From assembly GCA_949296575.1 (NCBI GenBank), contig CASFPE010000013.1:62001-126000 (forward strand): a DNA stretch of 64,000 nt, given 5' to 3'. A model generated the notes under the pieces. It saw only the letters and a program-made list of their open reading frames with translations. It searched no databases and had not been told where the DNA came from. This DNA comes from an uncultured Bacteroides sp. Its GTDB lineage: Bacteria; Bacteroidota; Bacteroidia; Bacteroidales; Bacteroidaceae. The translations under genes and the position numbers were made by a program. Positions 56,355 through 64,000 of the stretch are shown in pieces; the stretch's first letter is position 1, and each line of letters begins with the position of its first letter.

Positions 56355-56975
56355 ATGGGAGGACGGAAGGAGTTGTTGCTGCCTTGCATGGCGGAGGGGC
56401 GCGTGGAGGCGGGATGCGACGAGGCGGGCCGGGGATGCCTGGCGGGCGCGGTGTATGCGGCGGCGGTGGTGCTGCCTCCGGGCTATGTGAACGCGGAACT
56501 GAATGATTCGAAGCAGCTGACGGCGCGGCGGCGCTATGCGCTGCGCGAGGTGGTGGTGCGCGACGCGCTGGCGTGGGCGGTGGGCGTGGCTTCGCCGGAG
56601 GAGGTGGACCGGCTGAACGTCCTGCGGGCGTCCATCCTGGCGATGCACCGGGCGGTGGACGGCCTGGGGGTGCGGCCGGAGCATCTGCTGGTGGACGGCA
56701 ACCGCTTCGCGCCGTACCCGGGCATCGGGCATACGGCGGTGGTGGGGGGCGACGGCAAGTACCTCTCCATCGCGGCGGCCTCGATTCTGGCGAAGACGTT
56801 CCGCGACGACTACATGGCGGGCCTCCACCGCGAGTTCCCCTGCTACGGGTGGGACCGGAACAAGGGGTACCCGACGGCGGCGCACCGCGAGGCCATCCGC
56901 CGCTATGGCGTGTCGCCTTACCACCGGCGGACGTTCAACCTTCTGGGCGACGGGCAGTTGCGGCTGGATTTCTGA
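56355..56975 (+). CDS. rnhB: Ribonuclease HII
   Basis: A 206-residue enzyme that cuts RNA in RNA-DNA hybrids and removes single ribonucleotides. The metal ligands are in [12 protein letters not shown] (Asp-Glu), the central LLVDGN (Asp) and the C-terminal [12 protein letters not shown] (Asp). ATG 56355 fits the family N-terminus (LLLP before the first motif); upstream in-frame extension to 56211 overlaps prfB. From here to about 63.4 kb the sequence is visibly richer in G and C than the window to the left. Confidence 0.93.
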   Translation: MGGRKELLLPCMAEGRVEAGCDEAGRGCLAGAVYAAAVVLPPGYVNAELNDSKQLTARRRYALREVVVRDALAWAVGVASPEEVDRLNVLRASILAMHRAVDGLGVRPEHLLVDGNRFAPYPGIGHTAVVGGDGKYLSIAAASILAKTFRDDYMAGLHREFPCYGWDRNKGYPTAAHREAIRRYGVSPYHRRTFNLLGDGQLRLDF

Positions 56976-56997
56976 GGCTATCCCCCGCGCGAATCCT

Positions 56998-57124
56998 CCG
57001 CCCGTGCGGGCGGCTCTGCCCCGAACGTCCCGACGGCTCTGTTCCGCACGTGCGGATGCCTTGCTTCCGGGCGTGCGGATGATTGCGCTCCGCACGTGCG
57101 CTTCCCCCGCCTCCGCACGTGCGG
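56998..57124. repeat. 23-bp tandem palindromic array, locus A
   Basis: Six 12-bp elements start at 56998, 57021, 57044, 57067, 57090 and 57113, exactly 23 bp apart. The consensus is CCGCACGTGCGG, a perfect palindrome in the third and sixth units. The 11-bp intervals differ from each other but match those of the second array at the same position in the series. It follows rnhB in a 304-bp gene-free stretch. Confidence 0.8.
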
Positions 57125-57279
57125 AACATTCCGCCCCTCGCGCGGGGCTTCACGCGCCCCTCCGTGCGGCGTCACGGATGTTTACAATGCAGTTGTTACA
57201 GCATGTTAAGAGGAATGTAATGACAATGAAACACGGCAGTGGGAACTTTGCGGCGGTAAAACTAATTTGAAAGACAAAG

Positions 57280-60051
57280 ATGAAACCTATTTACAGATTA
57301 CTCTTATTGCTGCTTGTTTCCACAACGGTTTGTGTGCAAGCATGGGCTGAAAACGAAGCCGAAACTGCGAAGATGGGCACCATACGGGGCCGCATCGTGG
57401 ACGCGGAAAAGCACGTCCTGCCGGGCGCCTCGGTGTACGTCGAAAACCTGAAGAACGGGACCATCAGCGACATCGACGGCTTCTACGTCCTGTCCAACCT
57501 CCATCCCGGCGTGTACAAAATCAAGGTCACCTACGTGGGCTACCACCCGCAGGAATTCACCCTCGAAGTGGGCGAGGGCAAGACCATCGAGAAGGAAATC
57601 GTGATGGACGAAGGCGTGGAACTCCAGGAAGTGGTCGTGCAGAGCGCCATGCAGGGGCAGCGGAAAGCATTGAACGCCCAAAAGACGCAGATCGGCATTG
57701 TCAACGTCGTTTCCGCCGACCAAGTGGGCAAGTTCCCCGACTCCAACATCGGCGACGCGCTGAAACGCATCAGCGGCATCAACGTGCAGTACGACCAAGG
57801 AGAAGCCCGCTTCGGCCAGGTGCGCGGCACCTCCCCCGACCTTAGCTCCGTCACCATCAACGGCAACCGCCTGCCCTCGGCCGAAGGCGACATCCGCAAC
57901 GTGCAGCTCGACCTCATCCCCGCCGACATGATACAGACCATCGAGGTCAACAAAGTGGTGACCGCCGACATGGACGGCGACGCCATCGGCGGCTCCATCA
58001 ACCTCGTCACCAAGAGCAGCCCCTACCGGCGCGTGTTCAACGCCACCGTGGGAAGCGGCTACAACGTGGTCAGCAAAGACGCGCAGCTGAACCTCGGCCT
58101 CACCTACGGCGACCGCTTCTACAACGACAAGCTGGGCGTCATGCTCTCCCTCTCTTACCAGAACGCCCCTATCGGCTCCGACGACGTGGAATTTGAATAC
58201 GACCGCGACGACACTGGAGAAGTGTTCATGACGGATGCCGAAACCCGGCAGTACTACGTCACCCGCCAGCGCCAGAGCTATTCCCTTTCGTTGGATTACA
58301 TCATCAACCCGAACCATAAACTGATGTTCAAAGGCATCTACAACCGCCGCCACGACTGGGAGAACCGTTACGCCCAAGCCTTCAAAGACCTCGACAGCCC
58401 GGGCGAAATGGAATCGGAGATTGAAACGAAAGGCGGTTCTTCAGACAACCGCAACGCACGTCTGGAATTGCAGCAGACCATGGACTTCACCCTCAGCGGC
58501 GAACACCTCTTCGGCCGCCTCGGCATGGACTGGGCCGCGTCCTACTCGCGTGCCAGCGAAGACCGCCCGGAGGAACGCTACTTCAAATTGAAGCAGAAAG
58601 ACTTGGACTTCGATATCGTGGATGCAGGCAAACGTTTCCCCTATATCAATAATGATGTGAACCTTCATGAAGGTTCTTGGGAAGTGGATGAACTGACAAA
58701 CTCCAATCAGGACATTCATGAAGAGGACATGAAGTTCCACCTGAACTTCGACCTCCCGTTGCTGCAAGGAGAATATGCGAACAAGTTGAAATTCGGTGCT
58801 AAATACGTCCGCAAGACGAAAACGAAAGACATCAAGGCATACGATTATGTGGATGCTTACGGTGAAGACAATGCAGAATATATGAACCACTTGTCTACTC
58901 AAGTGCGTGACGGGTATTTCCCCGGCGGCCAATACCGCCCGACTGATTTCGTGCAGAAAGAATACCTGGGCGGAATGGACTTTGCCCAAATGGCCGGGAA
59001 CCCAGTATGGGAAGATTGGTCGGAGAACTATGACGCAACGGAGAATGTGGCATCCGCCTTTGTCCGCTTCGACCAGAACTTCACGCCGCGCCACCAGCTG
59101 GTTGTCGGCTTGCGCATGGAAGCCACGCGCTTGAAATACCAAGGATGGAACTGGAACGTGGATGAGGATGAGAACGAATCACTGGTTCACACCGGCGTGC
59201 ATAAGAACAATTACGTCAACTTCTTGCCCAGCGTGCTGTACAAGTTCAATGTCAATGAGGACTTGAAGCTCCGTGCTTCGTTCACGGAGACGCTGGCGAG
59301 GCCGAAGTATTCTTCTCTGGTGCCGAGCGTTCACATCAACCTGCACGATGAGGAAGTTTCTATCGGCAACCCGGATTTGACGCCGACGCTGTCTTACAAC
59401 TTCGACTTGAGCATGGACTATTACTTCAAGAGCATCGGGCTGGTGTCGGCAGGCGTGTTCTACAAGCGGATTGACGACTTCATCGTGGACCAGCGCACGA
59501 GCGGGGCTTATGAGGGCTATCCGGGCATGGATTTCGACAAGATCACGAAGTCGGTGAACGGCGGCGACGCGAACTTGCTGGGTGTGGAGGTGGCCTACCA
59601 GCGCGACTTCGGGTTCATTGCCCCGGCTTTGAAGTGCTTGGGATTCTACGGCAATTACACGTACACTTACACGGAGGTGGACAACTTCAACTTCGAGGGG
59701 CGCGAGGGCGAGAAGGGCTTGAGCTTGCCGGGCTCGCCGGAGCATACGGCCAACGCTTCGCTTTATTTCGAGAAGAAGGGTTTCAATGTGCGCCTTTCTT
59801 ATAACTTTGCGTCGGCTTTCATCGACGAGATGGGCGAGCATGCTGAACTGGACCGCTATTATGACGCGGTGAACTACTTGGACGCGAACGCGAGCTACAC
59901 GTTCGGGAAGAAGGTGCGCTGCACGGTGTATGCCGAGGCGTCGAACCTGCTGAACCAGCCGTTGCGCTACTACCAAGGCAAGGAGGAGCGCACGATGCAG
60001 GCGGAGTATTACGGCGTGAAGGCGAACGCGGGCATAAAGGTCAGCTTCTGA
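57280..60051 (+). CDS. TonB-dependent outer-membrane receptor
   Basis: A 923-residue active-transport outer-membrane receptor. Signal peptide (ending VQAWAE), carboxypeptidase-D regulatory-like domain (about 33-112, IRGRIVDAEKHVLPGASVYVENL), plug domain (about 135-240, with DQVGKFPDSNIGDALKRISG, TINGNRLPSAEGD and DGDAIGGSINLVTKS) and a 22-strand-type barrel ending in KVSF. The plug matches the TIGR01782-like group and not classical SusC, and no SusD follows. Downstream is a secreted phosphatase (73 bp), so a phosphorylated ligand is a reasonable guess. Base use changes along the gene: C-ending codons dominate before about 58550, mixed to about 59300, then G-ending. Confidence 0.9.
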   Translation: MKPIYRLLLLLLVSTTVCVQAWAENEAETAKMGTIRGRIVDAEKHVLPGASVYVENLKNGTISDIDGFYVLSNLHPGVYKIKVTYVGYHPQEFTLEVGEGKTIEKEIVMDEGVELQEVVVQSAMQGQRKALNAQKTQIGIVNVVSADQVGKFPDSNIGDALKRISGINVQYDQGEARFGQVRGTSPDLSSVTINGNRLPSAEGDIRNVQLDLIPADMIQTIEVNKVVTADMDGDAIGGSINLVTKSSPYRRVFNATVGSGYNVVSKDAQLNLGLTYGDRFYNDKLGVMLSLSYQNAPIGSDDVEFEYDRDDTGEVFMTDAETRQYYVTRQRQSYSLSLDYIINPNHKLMFKGIYNRRHDWENRYAQAFKDLDSPGEMESEIETKGGSSDNRNARLELQQTMDFTLSGEHLFGRLGMDWAASYSRASEDRPEERYFKLKQKDLDFDIVDAGKRFPYINNDVNLHEGSWEVDELTNSNQDIHEEDMKFHLNFDLPLLQGEYANKLKFGAKYVRKTKTKDIKAYDYVDAYGEDNAEYMNHLSTQVRDGYFPGGQYRPTDFVQKEYLGGMDFAQMAGNPVWEDWSENYDATENVASAFVRFDQNFTPRHQLVVGLRMEATRLKYQGWNWNVDEDENESLVHTGVHKNNYVNFLPSVLYKFNVNEDLKLRASFTETLARPKYSSLVPSVHINLHDEEVSIGNPDLTPTLSYNFDLSMDYYFKSIGLVSAGVFYKRIDDFIVDQRTSGAYEGYPGMDFDKITKSVNGGDANLLGVEVAYQRDFGFIAPALKCLGFYGNYTYTYTEVDNFNFEGREGEKGLSLPGSPEHTANASLYFEKKGFNVRLSYNFASAFIDEMGEHAELDRYYDAVNYLDANASYTFGKKVRCTVYAEASNLLNQPLRYYQGKEERTMQAEYYGVKANAGIKVSF

Positions 60052-60124
60052 GAGAATGAATTAACGTTGCCGCCCTGTGGAGGGGCGGCGGCATTTTGTG
60101 TCACATATAGCAATATAGAAAGGT

Positions 60125-61075
60125 ATGATGAAGAATTTGTTGAGAAAGAGCTTGGTGCTGGCTGCGTTGGCGGTGGCATCGGCGGCCGCCTGGGCGCAGG
60201 GCCCGGCGGAGTGGAAGGCGCTGGACGGGGATTTCAACCTGTACCTGTGCAATGACTTGGGGCGCAACGGGTATTACGACCAGAAGCCCATCGCGGAGCT
60301 GATGGGCCGCATGGCGGAGACGGTGGACGTGGAGTGCGTGGTGGCTGCCGGCGACGTGCACCACTTCGAGGGCGTGCGCAGCGTGGACGACCCGTTGTGG
60401 CTGACGAATTACGAGCTGGTGTACAGCCACCCGGAGCTGATGCTGCCGTGGTATCCCGTCTTGGGCAACCATGAATACCGGGGCAACACGCAGGCGGTGC
60501 TGGACTATTCGGGCGTGAGCGCCCGCTGGCAGATGCCCGCCCGCTACTACACGAGGGTGCTGGAGGACGACGGCGTCACGCTCCGCCTGGTGATGATTGA
60601 CACCGCGCCGCTGCTCGACAAGTACCGCGAGGACACGGAGAAGTACCCCGATGCCGCCCGGCAGGACATGGACGCGCAGCTGGCCTGGATAGACAGCACG
60701 CTTTCCGCCGCGCGGGAGGACTGGGTGCTGGTCGTCGGCCACCATCCCATCTACGCCGACACGGACAAGGACGAGAGCGAACGGCTGGACATGCAGCGGC
60801 GCGTGGACACCATCCTGCGCCGCCATGGCAACGTGGACATGTACCTGTGCGGGCATATCCACAACTTCCAGCACATCCGCGCGGAGGGCAGCCCGATTGA
60901 CTACGTGGTGAACAGCTCCGCGTCGCTCGCCCGCGAGGTGGCGCCCGTGGAAGGCACGGTGTTCTGCAGCAGCGCGACGGGCTATTCCGTCATCTCCGTG
61001 TCGAAGGACTCGCTCGTGCTGTCGATGGTGGACAAGAAGGGCCGGGTGCTGCACAGCGTGCGCCGCGTGAAGTGA
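60125..61075 (+). CDS. Exported calcineurin-like metallophosphatase
   Basis: A 316-residue exported phosphoesterase with signal peptide (ending AAAWAQ). The metallophosphatase motifs occur in order: NDLGRNGYYDQ, AGDVHHFEG, LGNHEYRGN, VVGHHPIY and CGHIHNFQH. The purple acid phosphatase-like motif set (GNHE, GHH, GHxH) supports a dimetal site. It follows the TonB receptor by 73 bp and is probably co-transcribed, consistent with release of phosphate from a ligand in the periplasm before or after uptake. Specific substrate unknown. Confidence 0.88.
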   Translation: MMKNLLRKSLVLAALAVASAAAWAQGPAEWKALDGDFNLYLCNDLGRNGYYDQKPIAELMGRMAETVDVECVVAAGDVHHFEGVRSVDDPLWLTNYELVYSHPELMLPWYPVLGNHEYRGNTQAVLDYSGVSARWQMPARYYTRVLEDDGVTLRLVMIDTAPLLDKYREDTEKYPDAARQDMDAQLAWIDSTLSAAREDWVLVVGHHPIYADTDKDESERLDMQRRVDTILRRHGNVDMYLCGHIHNFQHIRAEGSPIDYVVNSSASLAREVAPVEGTVFCSSATGYSVISVSKDSLVLSMVDKKGRVLHSVRRVK

Positions 61076-61169
61076 CCTTGGAACTTGTTTGACGCTTTAT
61101 ATCGCCCGCCGCGAAGCGGGGCATCGGCCTGTGCCGGCGCCTTGCCTCGCGGCTTTCCTTTGCGGATGC

Positions 61170-61273
61170 CCGCACGTCCCGGCGGCTCTGTTCCGCACGT
61201 GCGGATGCCTCCATTCCGGGCGTGCGGATGGCCGCGCTCCGCACGTGCGCTTCCTTCGCTTCCGCACGTGCGG
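61170..61273. repeat. 23-bp tandem palindromic array, locus B
   Basis: Five 12-bp elements start at 61170, 61193, 61216, 61239 and 61262, exactly 23 bp apart. They correspond to units two to six of locus A, including the intervening 11-mers (for example CGGCTCTGTT before the second unit). It follows the metallophosphatase gene. Confidence 0.8.
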
Positions 61274-61328
61274 AATCTTCCGCCACGCGCCTGCGCCCCT
61301 TCCGCCTCCCCAGCGGGGGAAAAGAAAG

Positions 61329-61356
61329 AGGGGAGCTTCAGCAAAGAAGCTCCCCT
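61329..61356 (-). terminator. Terminator of tRNA-Leu transcript
   Basis: AGGGGAGCTTC pairs perfectly with GAAGCTCCCCT; on the minus strand it is followed by CTTTCTTTTC. It lies 10 bp after the tRNA. Confidence 0.65.
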
Positions 61357-61365
61357 CCTGCGTTG

Positions 61366-61447
61366 TGCGGCTGAAGGGACTCGAACCCCCACGGCTTTCG
61401 CCACCAGATCCTAAGTCTGGCGCGGCTACCAATTACGCCACAGCCGC
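61366..61447 (-). tRNA. tRNA-Leu (anticodon UAG)
   Basis: An 82-nt class II tRNA. The acceptor stem pairs GCGGCTG (5') with CAGCCGC (3'), the anticodon stem-loop is CAGA-CTTAGGA-TCTG with TAG at positions 34-36, a long variable arm TGGCGAAAGCC is present, and the T arm is GGGGGTTCGAGTCCC. The CCA is not encoded. It reads CUA and other CUN leucine codons. Confidence 0.95.
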
Positions 61448-61470
61448 CCATCGGCTTTCCCAATGCGGGG

Positions 61471-61502
61471 CAAAGGTAAGGGAAATGCCCGTAACGGCCA
61501 AA
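61471..61502 (-). promoter_or_regulatory. Promoter of tRNA-Leu
   Basis: Minus-strand TTTG (61499-61502), 20-bp spacer and TACCTTTG (61471-61478), a full consensus match, with the tRNA 5' end 24 bp downstream. Confidence 0.75.
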
Positions 61503-61513
61503 TATTCCGCCCG

Positions 61514-62536
61514 CTAATTTCCTCGCCGGGCCTTGAGCCACTCCCGCGCGCGCTCGATGAGGGTGTCGCGCCCCCGCGCCGCGTCGTCCGGGTCGAGGGC
61601 CACCGCCACGTCCGGCTCGATGCCGAACTCGATGTGGCGCCCCTCCGCGTCAAGGTGCGGGCTGGAGGAATAGCGCACGCTCCACCCGTTGGGCAGCTCC
61701 GACGACATGGGCAGGCCCGCGCCGCCGCCCGTGCGGTCGCCCATCGTGGTGACGCGGGGCAGCGAGCGCATGGCGTTGACGAACTCGTTGGTGGCGCTGT
61801 ACGAGCGGCGGTTGCACAGCACCACCGCCTCCTTCTGCCAGCGGATGCGCGGCGAGGGGTCGAGGTAGATGGGCTCCGGGTCGCTGAAGTCGCCGTGCCC
61901 CTTGCCCGTCTTGTGCAGGATGTAGCCCGTCAGCACCCGCTCGTTGGTGAAGCGCGCGGCCAGCCGGGCGGCGTTGGTGAGCGTGCCTCCGCCGTTGTGG
62001 CGCACGTCGATGACCAGCCCGTCGCACAAGGCCACGTCGGCCAGCATCTGGTCCAGGTTCCCCTCCCCGATGGCGGCGGAGAAGCTCTCGTAGCGCACGT
62101 AGGCGATATTGTCGTCCAGTATCTTGTACTTCAGCCCGCTGGCGATGCGGTAGTCCGTGCCGAGGTACGCCTCCGCCACCTCCGTGTCGAAATTGGCGGG
62201 GTAGTCCTCATACCATTTCCAGTAGCGGGCCACGTCGCCCGCCGCGTACAGGTTCACGTGGCCGTCGCGCAGCTCCGCCAGCATCTCGCCCAGCACCTCG
62301 AAGAGCGCCCCCGGCGGCATGTCGTCCGAAACCCGCGCCCGGTAGCGGCGGCGCACCTCGTCCCAGTCCAGCCCGTACTCCTGCGCCTTGTAGTCGAGGA
62401 AGCAATACTCCTCGTCGATGATTCTCCACAGCGCCTCGAAGTTGCCCGTCGGCGTGTTGTCCGGCATCTCCTCCCGGACGCAGGAAGCGGCCAGCAGCGC
62501 GGCGGCCAGCAGCGCGGCGATGATGTTGTTCCTCAT
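61514..62536 (-). CDS. S41-family C-terminal-processing peptidase, lipoprotein
   Basis: A 340-residue exported lipoprotein (lipobox LLAASC near residue 19). The S41 peptidase core holds GLVIDVRHNGGGTLTNA, the catalytic-serine region RRSYSATNEFV and GDRTGGGAGLP. There is no clear PDZ domain, as in other short Bacteroidetes members. Its ATG overlaps the DUF3316 stop by 4 bp (ATGA), so the true start is 62536; the longer frame to 63358 is a shadow of DUF3316. It may process or degrade the neighbouring envelope protein. Confidence 0.88.
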   Translation of the reverse strand: MRNNIIAALLAAALLAASCVREEMPDNTPTGNFEALWRIIDEEYCFLDYKAQEYGLDWDEVRRRYRARVSDDMPPGALFEVLGEMLAELRDGHVNLYAAGDVARYWKWYEDYPANFDTEVAEAYLGTDYRIASGLKYKILDDNIAYVRYESFSAAIGEGNLDQMLADVALCDGLVIDVRHNGGGTLTNAARLAARFTNERVLTGYILHKTGKGHGDFSDPEPIYLDPSPRIRWQKEAVVLCNRRSYSATNEFVNAMRSLPRVTTMGDRTGGGAGLPMSSELPNGWSVRYSSSPHLDAEGRHIEFGIEPDVAVALDPDDAARGRDTLIERAREWLKARRGN

Positions 62537-63411
62537 GATGCTCCTCCGTTGTAAGTTTGGTACGGGGGGAGGGGATCCGGCCTCCGCCCCCGTATGCGGT
62601 AAAACGTCTTCACGAACCCCGCCATCAGCGCGTGCGAGTAGCGGTGGAAGCGCAGCCCCCCCGCCGTGCTTTGCTCCAGGTCGCACAGGTAGGCCACGCG
62701 CAGCTTGGCGTTCCTCACGGGCAAGTCGACGCTCAGCATCTGCCGCGCCGACGGGCGGTTGTGCAGCGAGGTGAAATGGAGGATGCCCTCCGTGTTCCCT
62801 AAGGCGAAGATTTCGTAGTACGACTGCCGGTAGTCCGGCGCGAACGCCATGCCTACGAGCGGCACGTCCACTTGGTAGCGCACGGTGACGGGGTACCGCT
62901 TCAGCCGCACGTTGCACACGGCCATGCCCGATGCCGACAGCCCGGCGAACACCCGCGCCGAGCCGGGGTTGTTCGAGTTCCTCGGGTTGTAAATGCCGCT
63001 GCCCCCGGCCTCGCCCGCCGCCCCCGCCAGCAGCTTCAGCCAGCGGTTGACGGGGAAGTGCCAGTGCAGCGCGTAGTTCCAGTCCGCTGTGGCCGAGAGG
63101 CAGTGGTTGCTCCCGGCGCGGTTGCCCGTGTAGGCCACCCCGGCGTGGAACAGGCTCTGCGCGGACACCCTGCCGCCCATGAGGCGGGTCATCCGCATGG
63201 ACTCGCGCAGCACCTTGGCCTCGATGCCCCGGTACTCGTAGGGCGAAAGGTAGGTATCGTACATGTTGGCGTGGCCGATGCCGTACAAGGTGGCCCGCAC
63301 GGCGTAGCGGTGCGCCCGCCCGGGGTCGGGCGTTTGCCCGTCTGCCTGCCCGAGGCATGCCGCGCAGGCCATTGCCCCTGCAATGCTTAGCAGAATCCGC
63401 CTCGCCTTCAT
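62533..63411 (-). CDS. DUF3316 exported protein, probable outer-membrane barrel
   Basis: A 292-residue exported protein with signal peptide (ending near ACLGQ) and alternating-hydrophobicity strands (RYAVRATLYGIGHANMYD, VRYQVDVPLVGMAFAPDYRQSYYE, RVAYLCDLEQ) that fit a small barrel; it matches the DUF3316 pattern. It overlaps parC by 4 bp at the front (ATGA) and the S41 peptidase by 4 bp at the end, so the three are one coupled operon. Function unknown. Confidence 0.75.
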   Translation of the reverse strand: MKARRILLSIAGAMACAACLGQADGQTPDPGRAHRYAVRATLYGIGHANMYDTYLSPYEYRGIEAKVLRESMRMTRLMGGRVSAQSLFHAGVAYTGNRAGSNHCLSATADWNYALHWHFPVNRWLKLLAGAAGEAGGSGIYNPRNSNNPGSARVFAGLSASGMAVCNVRLKRYPVTVRYQVDVPLVGMAFAPDYRQSYYEIFALGNTEGILHFTSLHNRPSARQMLSVDLPVRNAKLRVAYLCDLEQSTAGGLRFHRYSHALMAGFVKTFYRIRGRRPDPLPPYQTYNGGAS

Positions 63412-64000
63412 TCGAACAGTTTCATTTGCCCGGTGATTTCGTCGATGATGTCGCTTTCGCTCTTGCCGCTGTCGGGGTCGAGGTCCGCCTCGTCGGGCGC
63501 GTCTTCCGGCTCCACCTCTTGGGCTGGTTCGGGGAAACGCGCCGGTTCCAGTTCGGCGACGGCGGCGATTTCAAAGGTGGTGACGCGCTTCCCCTTGGCC
63601 TTGTAGCTCTTTACCCCCACGAAGGAATCCACATCGATCTCCATCGGGCTTCGGAAACTGTCCTTCCCCCCGAACGTTACTTCGATGCGGGGGTAACAGG
63701 TGTCTGTCAGCAGGAGCAGGCGGTTGTCCTTGTTGTCGCCCAAGAAACTCTGCTTCCTGGCGGTCGGTTCAAAGGCAAAGCGTTTCAGGTAAGGATATCC
63801 CTGCTGGTCAGCGTCGTAGAGGATGGCCGTCCACGCCTTGTGCGGGTCAAACTTCTCGATAGCCTTGATGTTGTTTTCGTAATGGTTGCTTTGGTCGAAG
63901 TTTGTGGTGTAAAACTCTCCGTTCTCCAATATGACGAGGATATGGTCGTCGCCTTGGAATTCTCCTAAGTAATCCCCCCTTCCGTCATAATTTAGGCGCA
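63408..64000 (-). CDS. parC: DNA topoisomerase IV subunit A, C-terminal part, 5' end beyond window
   Basis: About 196 C-terminal residues of a GyrA/ParC-family protein, open to the window edge: LNYDGRGDYLGEF, then NFDQSNHYENNIKAIEKFDP and DADQQGYPYLKRF, which I recognise as the beta-pinwheel DNA-wrapping domain of Bacteroides-type ParC, followed by an acidic tail ending ITGQMKLFE. Absence of a GyrA box in the visible part fits ParC over GyrA. The catalytic tyrosine domain is outside the window. Its TGA overlaps the DUF3316 ATG. Confidence 0.82.
   Translation of the reverse strand, partial: RLNYDGRGDYLGEFQGDDHILVILENGEFYTTNFDQSNHYENNIKAIEKFDPHKAWTAILYDADQQGYPYLKRFAFEPTARKQSFLGDNKDNRLLLLTDTCYPRIEVTFGGKDSFRSPMEIDVDSFVGVKSYKAKGKRVTTFEIAAVAELEPARFPEPAQEVEPEDAPDEADLDPDSGKSESDIIDEITGQMKLFE

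Noticed and set aside
56998..57124. CRISPR-like mini array (12-bp repeat, 11-bp spacers)
   Set aside because: Units are far shorter than CRISPR repeats, no cas genes are present, and the intervals are homologous to those at 61170-61273 in the same order, which acquired spacers would not be.

Overview
The window looks like a chromosome segment of an anaerobic Bacteroidetes bacterium, most likely order Bacteroidales. Supporting signs are -7 boxes of the form TAnnTTTG with TTTG or TTG about 20 bp upstream, weak Shine-Dalgarno sequences, a fused SpmA-SpmB protein, a three-gene fumarate reductase/succinate dehydrogenase (sdhC-A-B), DUF3244 and DUF3316 proteins, a SusC-style TonB-dependent receptor, and large secreted proteins with C-terminal sorting domains of the type IX secretion (T9SS) kind. 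Genus cannot be fixed from sequence alone. No phage, integrase, IS element or rRNA was found.

Layout. 1-20 kb is mostly housekeeping: ychF (cut by the left edge), an MFS exporter, polA, a polyprenyl diphosphate synthase, a long structured RNA with a 6S-like shape, a CsgG-family lipoprotein-assembly pair, an MNT/HEPN toxin-antitoxin pair, then a long minus-strand run (spmAB, ybeY, mnmG, apt, uvrC, dtd, mazG-like, deoC), followed on the plus strand by an AlkD-like glycosylase, ruvB and an oligosaccharide flippase. 20.8-24.9 kb is the sdhC-sdhA-sdhB operon. It is unusual twice: sdhA carries an in-frame TAA, and a four-helix-bundle (S23/IVS-like) gene flanked by inverted copies of a short repeat sits between sdhA and sdhB.

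25-45 kb is the surface and secretion part: a PAP2 phosphatase, a TPR-membrane-AraC regulator, then a tight four-gene operon encoding a 1520-residue helical secreted protein, a 3280-residue multidomain giant with three LamG-like domains and a T9SS-type tail, a lipoprotein built from two copies of a module also present once in the giant, and an OmpA-family porin-anchor. This operon is the best candidate for an undescribed system. 45-54.4 kb holds a secreted pectinesterase, a promoter-plus-terminator small RNA, a two-gene small membrane-protein unit, a second TPR-membrane-HTH regulator, and a DUF3244/secreted/thioredoxin-like trio. The promoters of the giant-protein operon and of the DUF3244 unit share a TGTGAC-containing motif, so they may share a regulator.

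54.4-64 kb holds a CYTH protein coupled to a 43-residue membrane peptide, prfB with its programmed frameshift, rnhB, a TonB receptor with a periplasmic metallophosphatase, tRNA-Leu(UAG), and a coupled operon of parC (cut by the right edge), DUF3316 and an S41 peptidase. Four families of intergenic repeat were found by eye: a 38-40 bp perfect palindrome (three copies), 21-bp palindromic tandem arrays (two loci), 23-bp palindromic tandem arrays (two loci), and the TTGTCAAC-rich repeat around the four-helix-bundle gene (three places).
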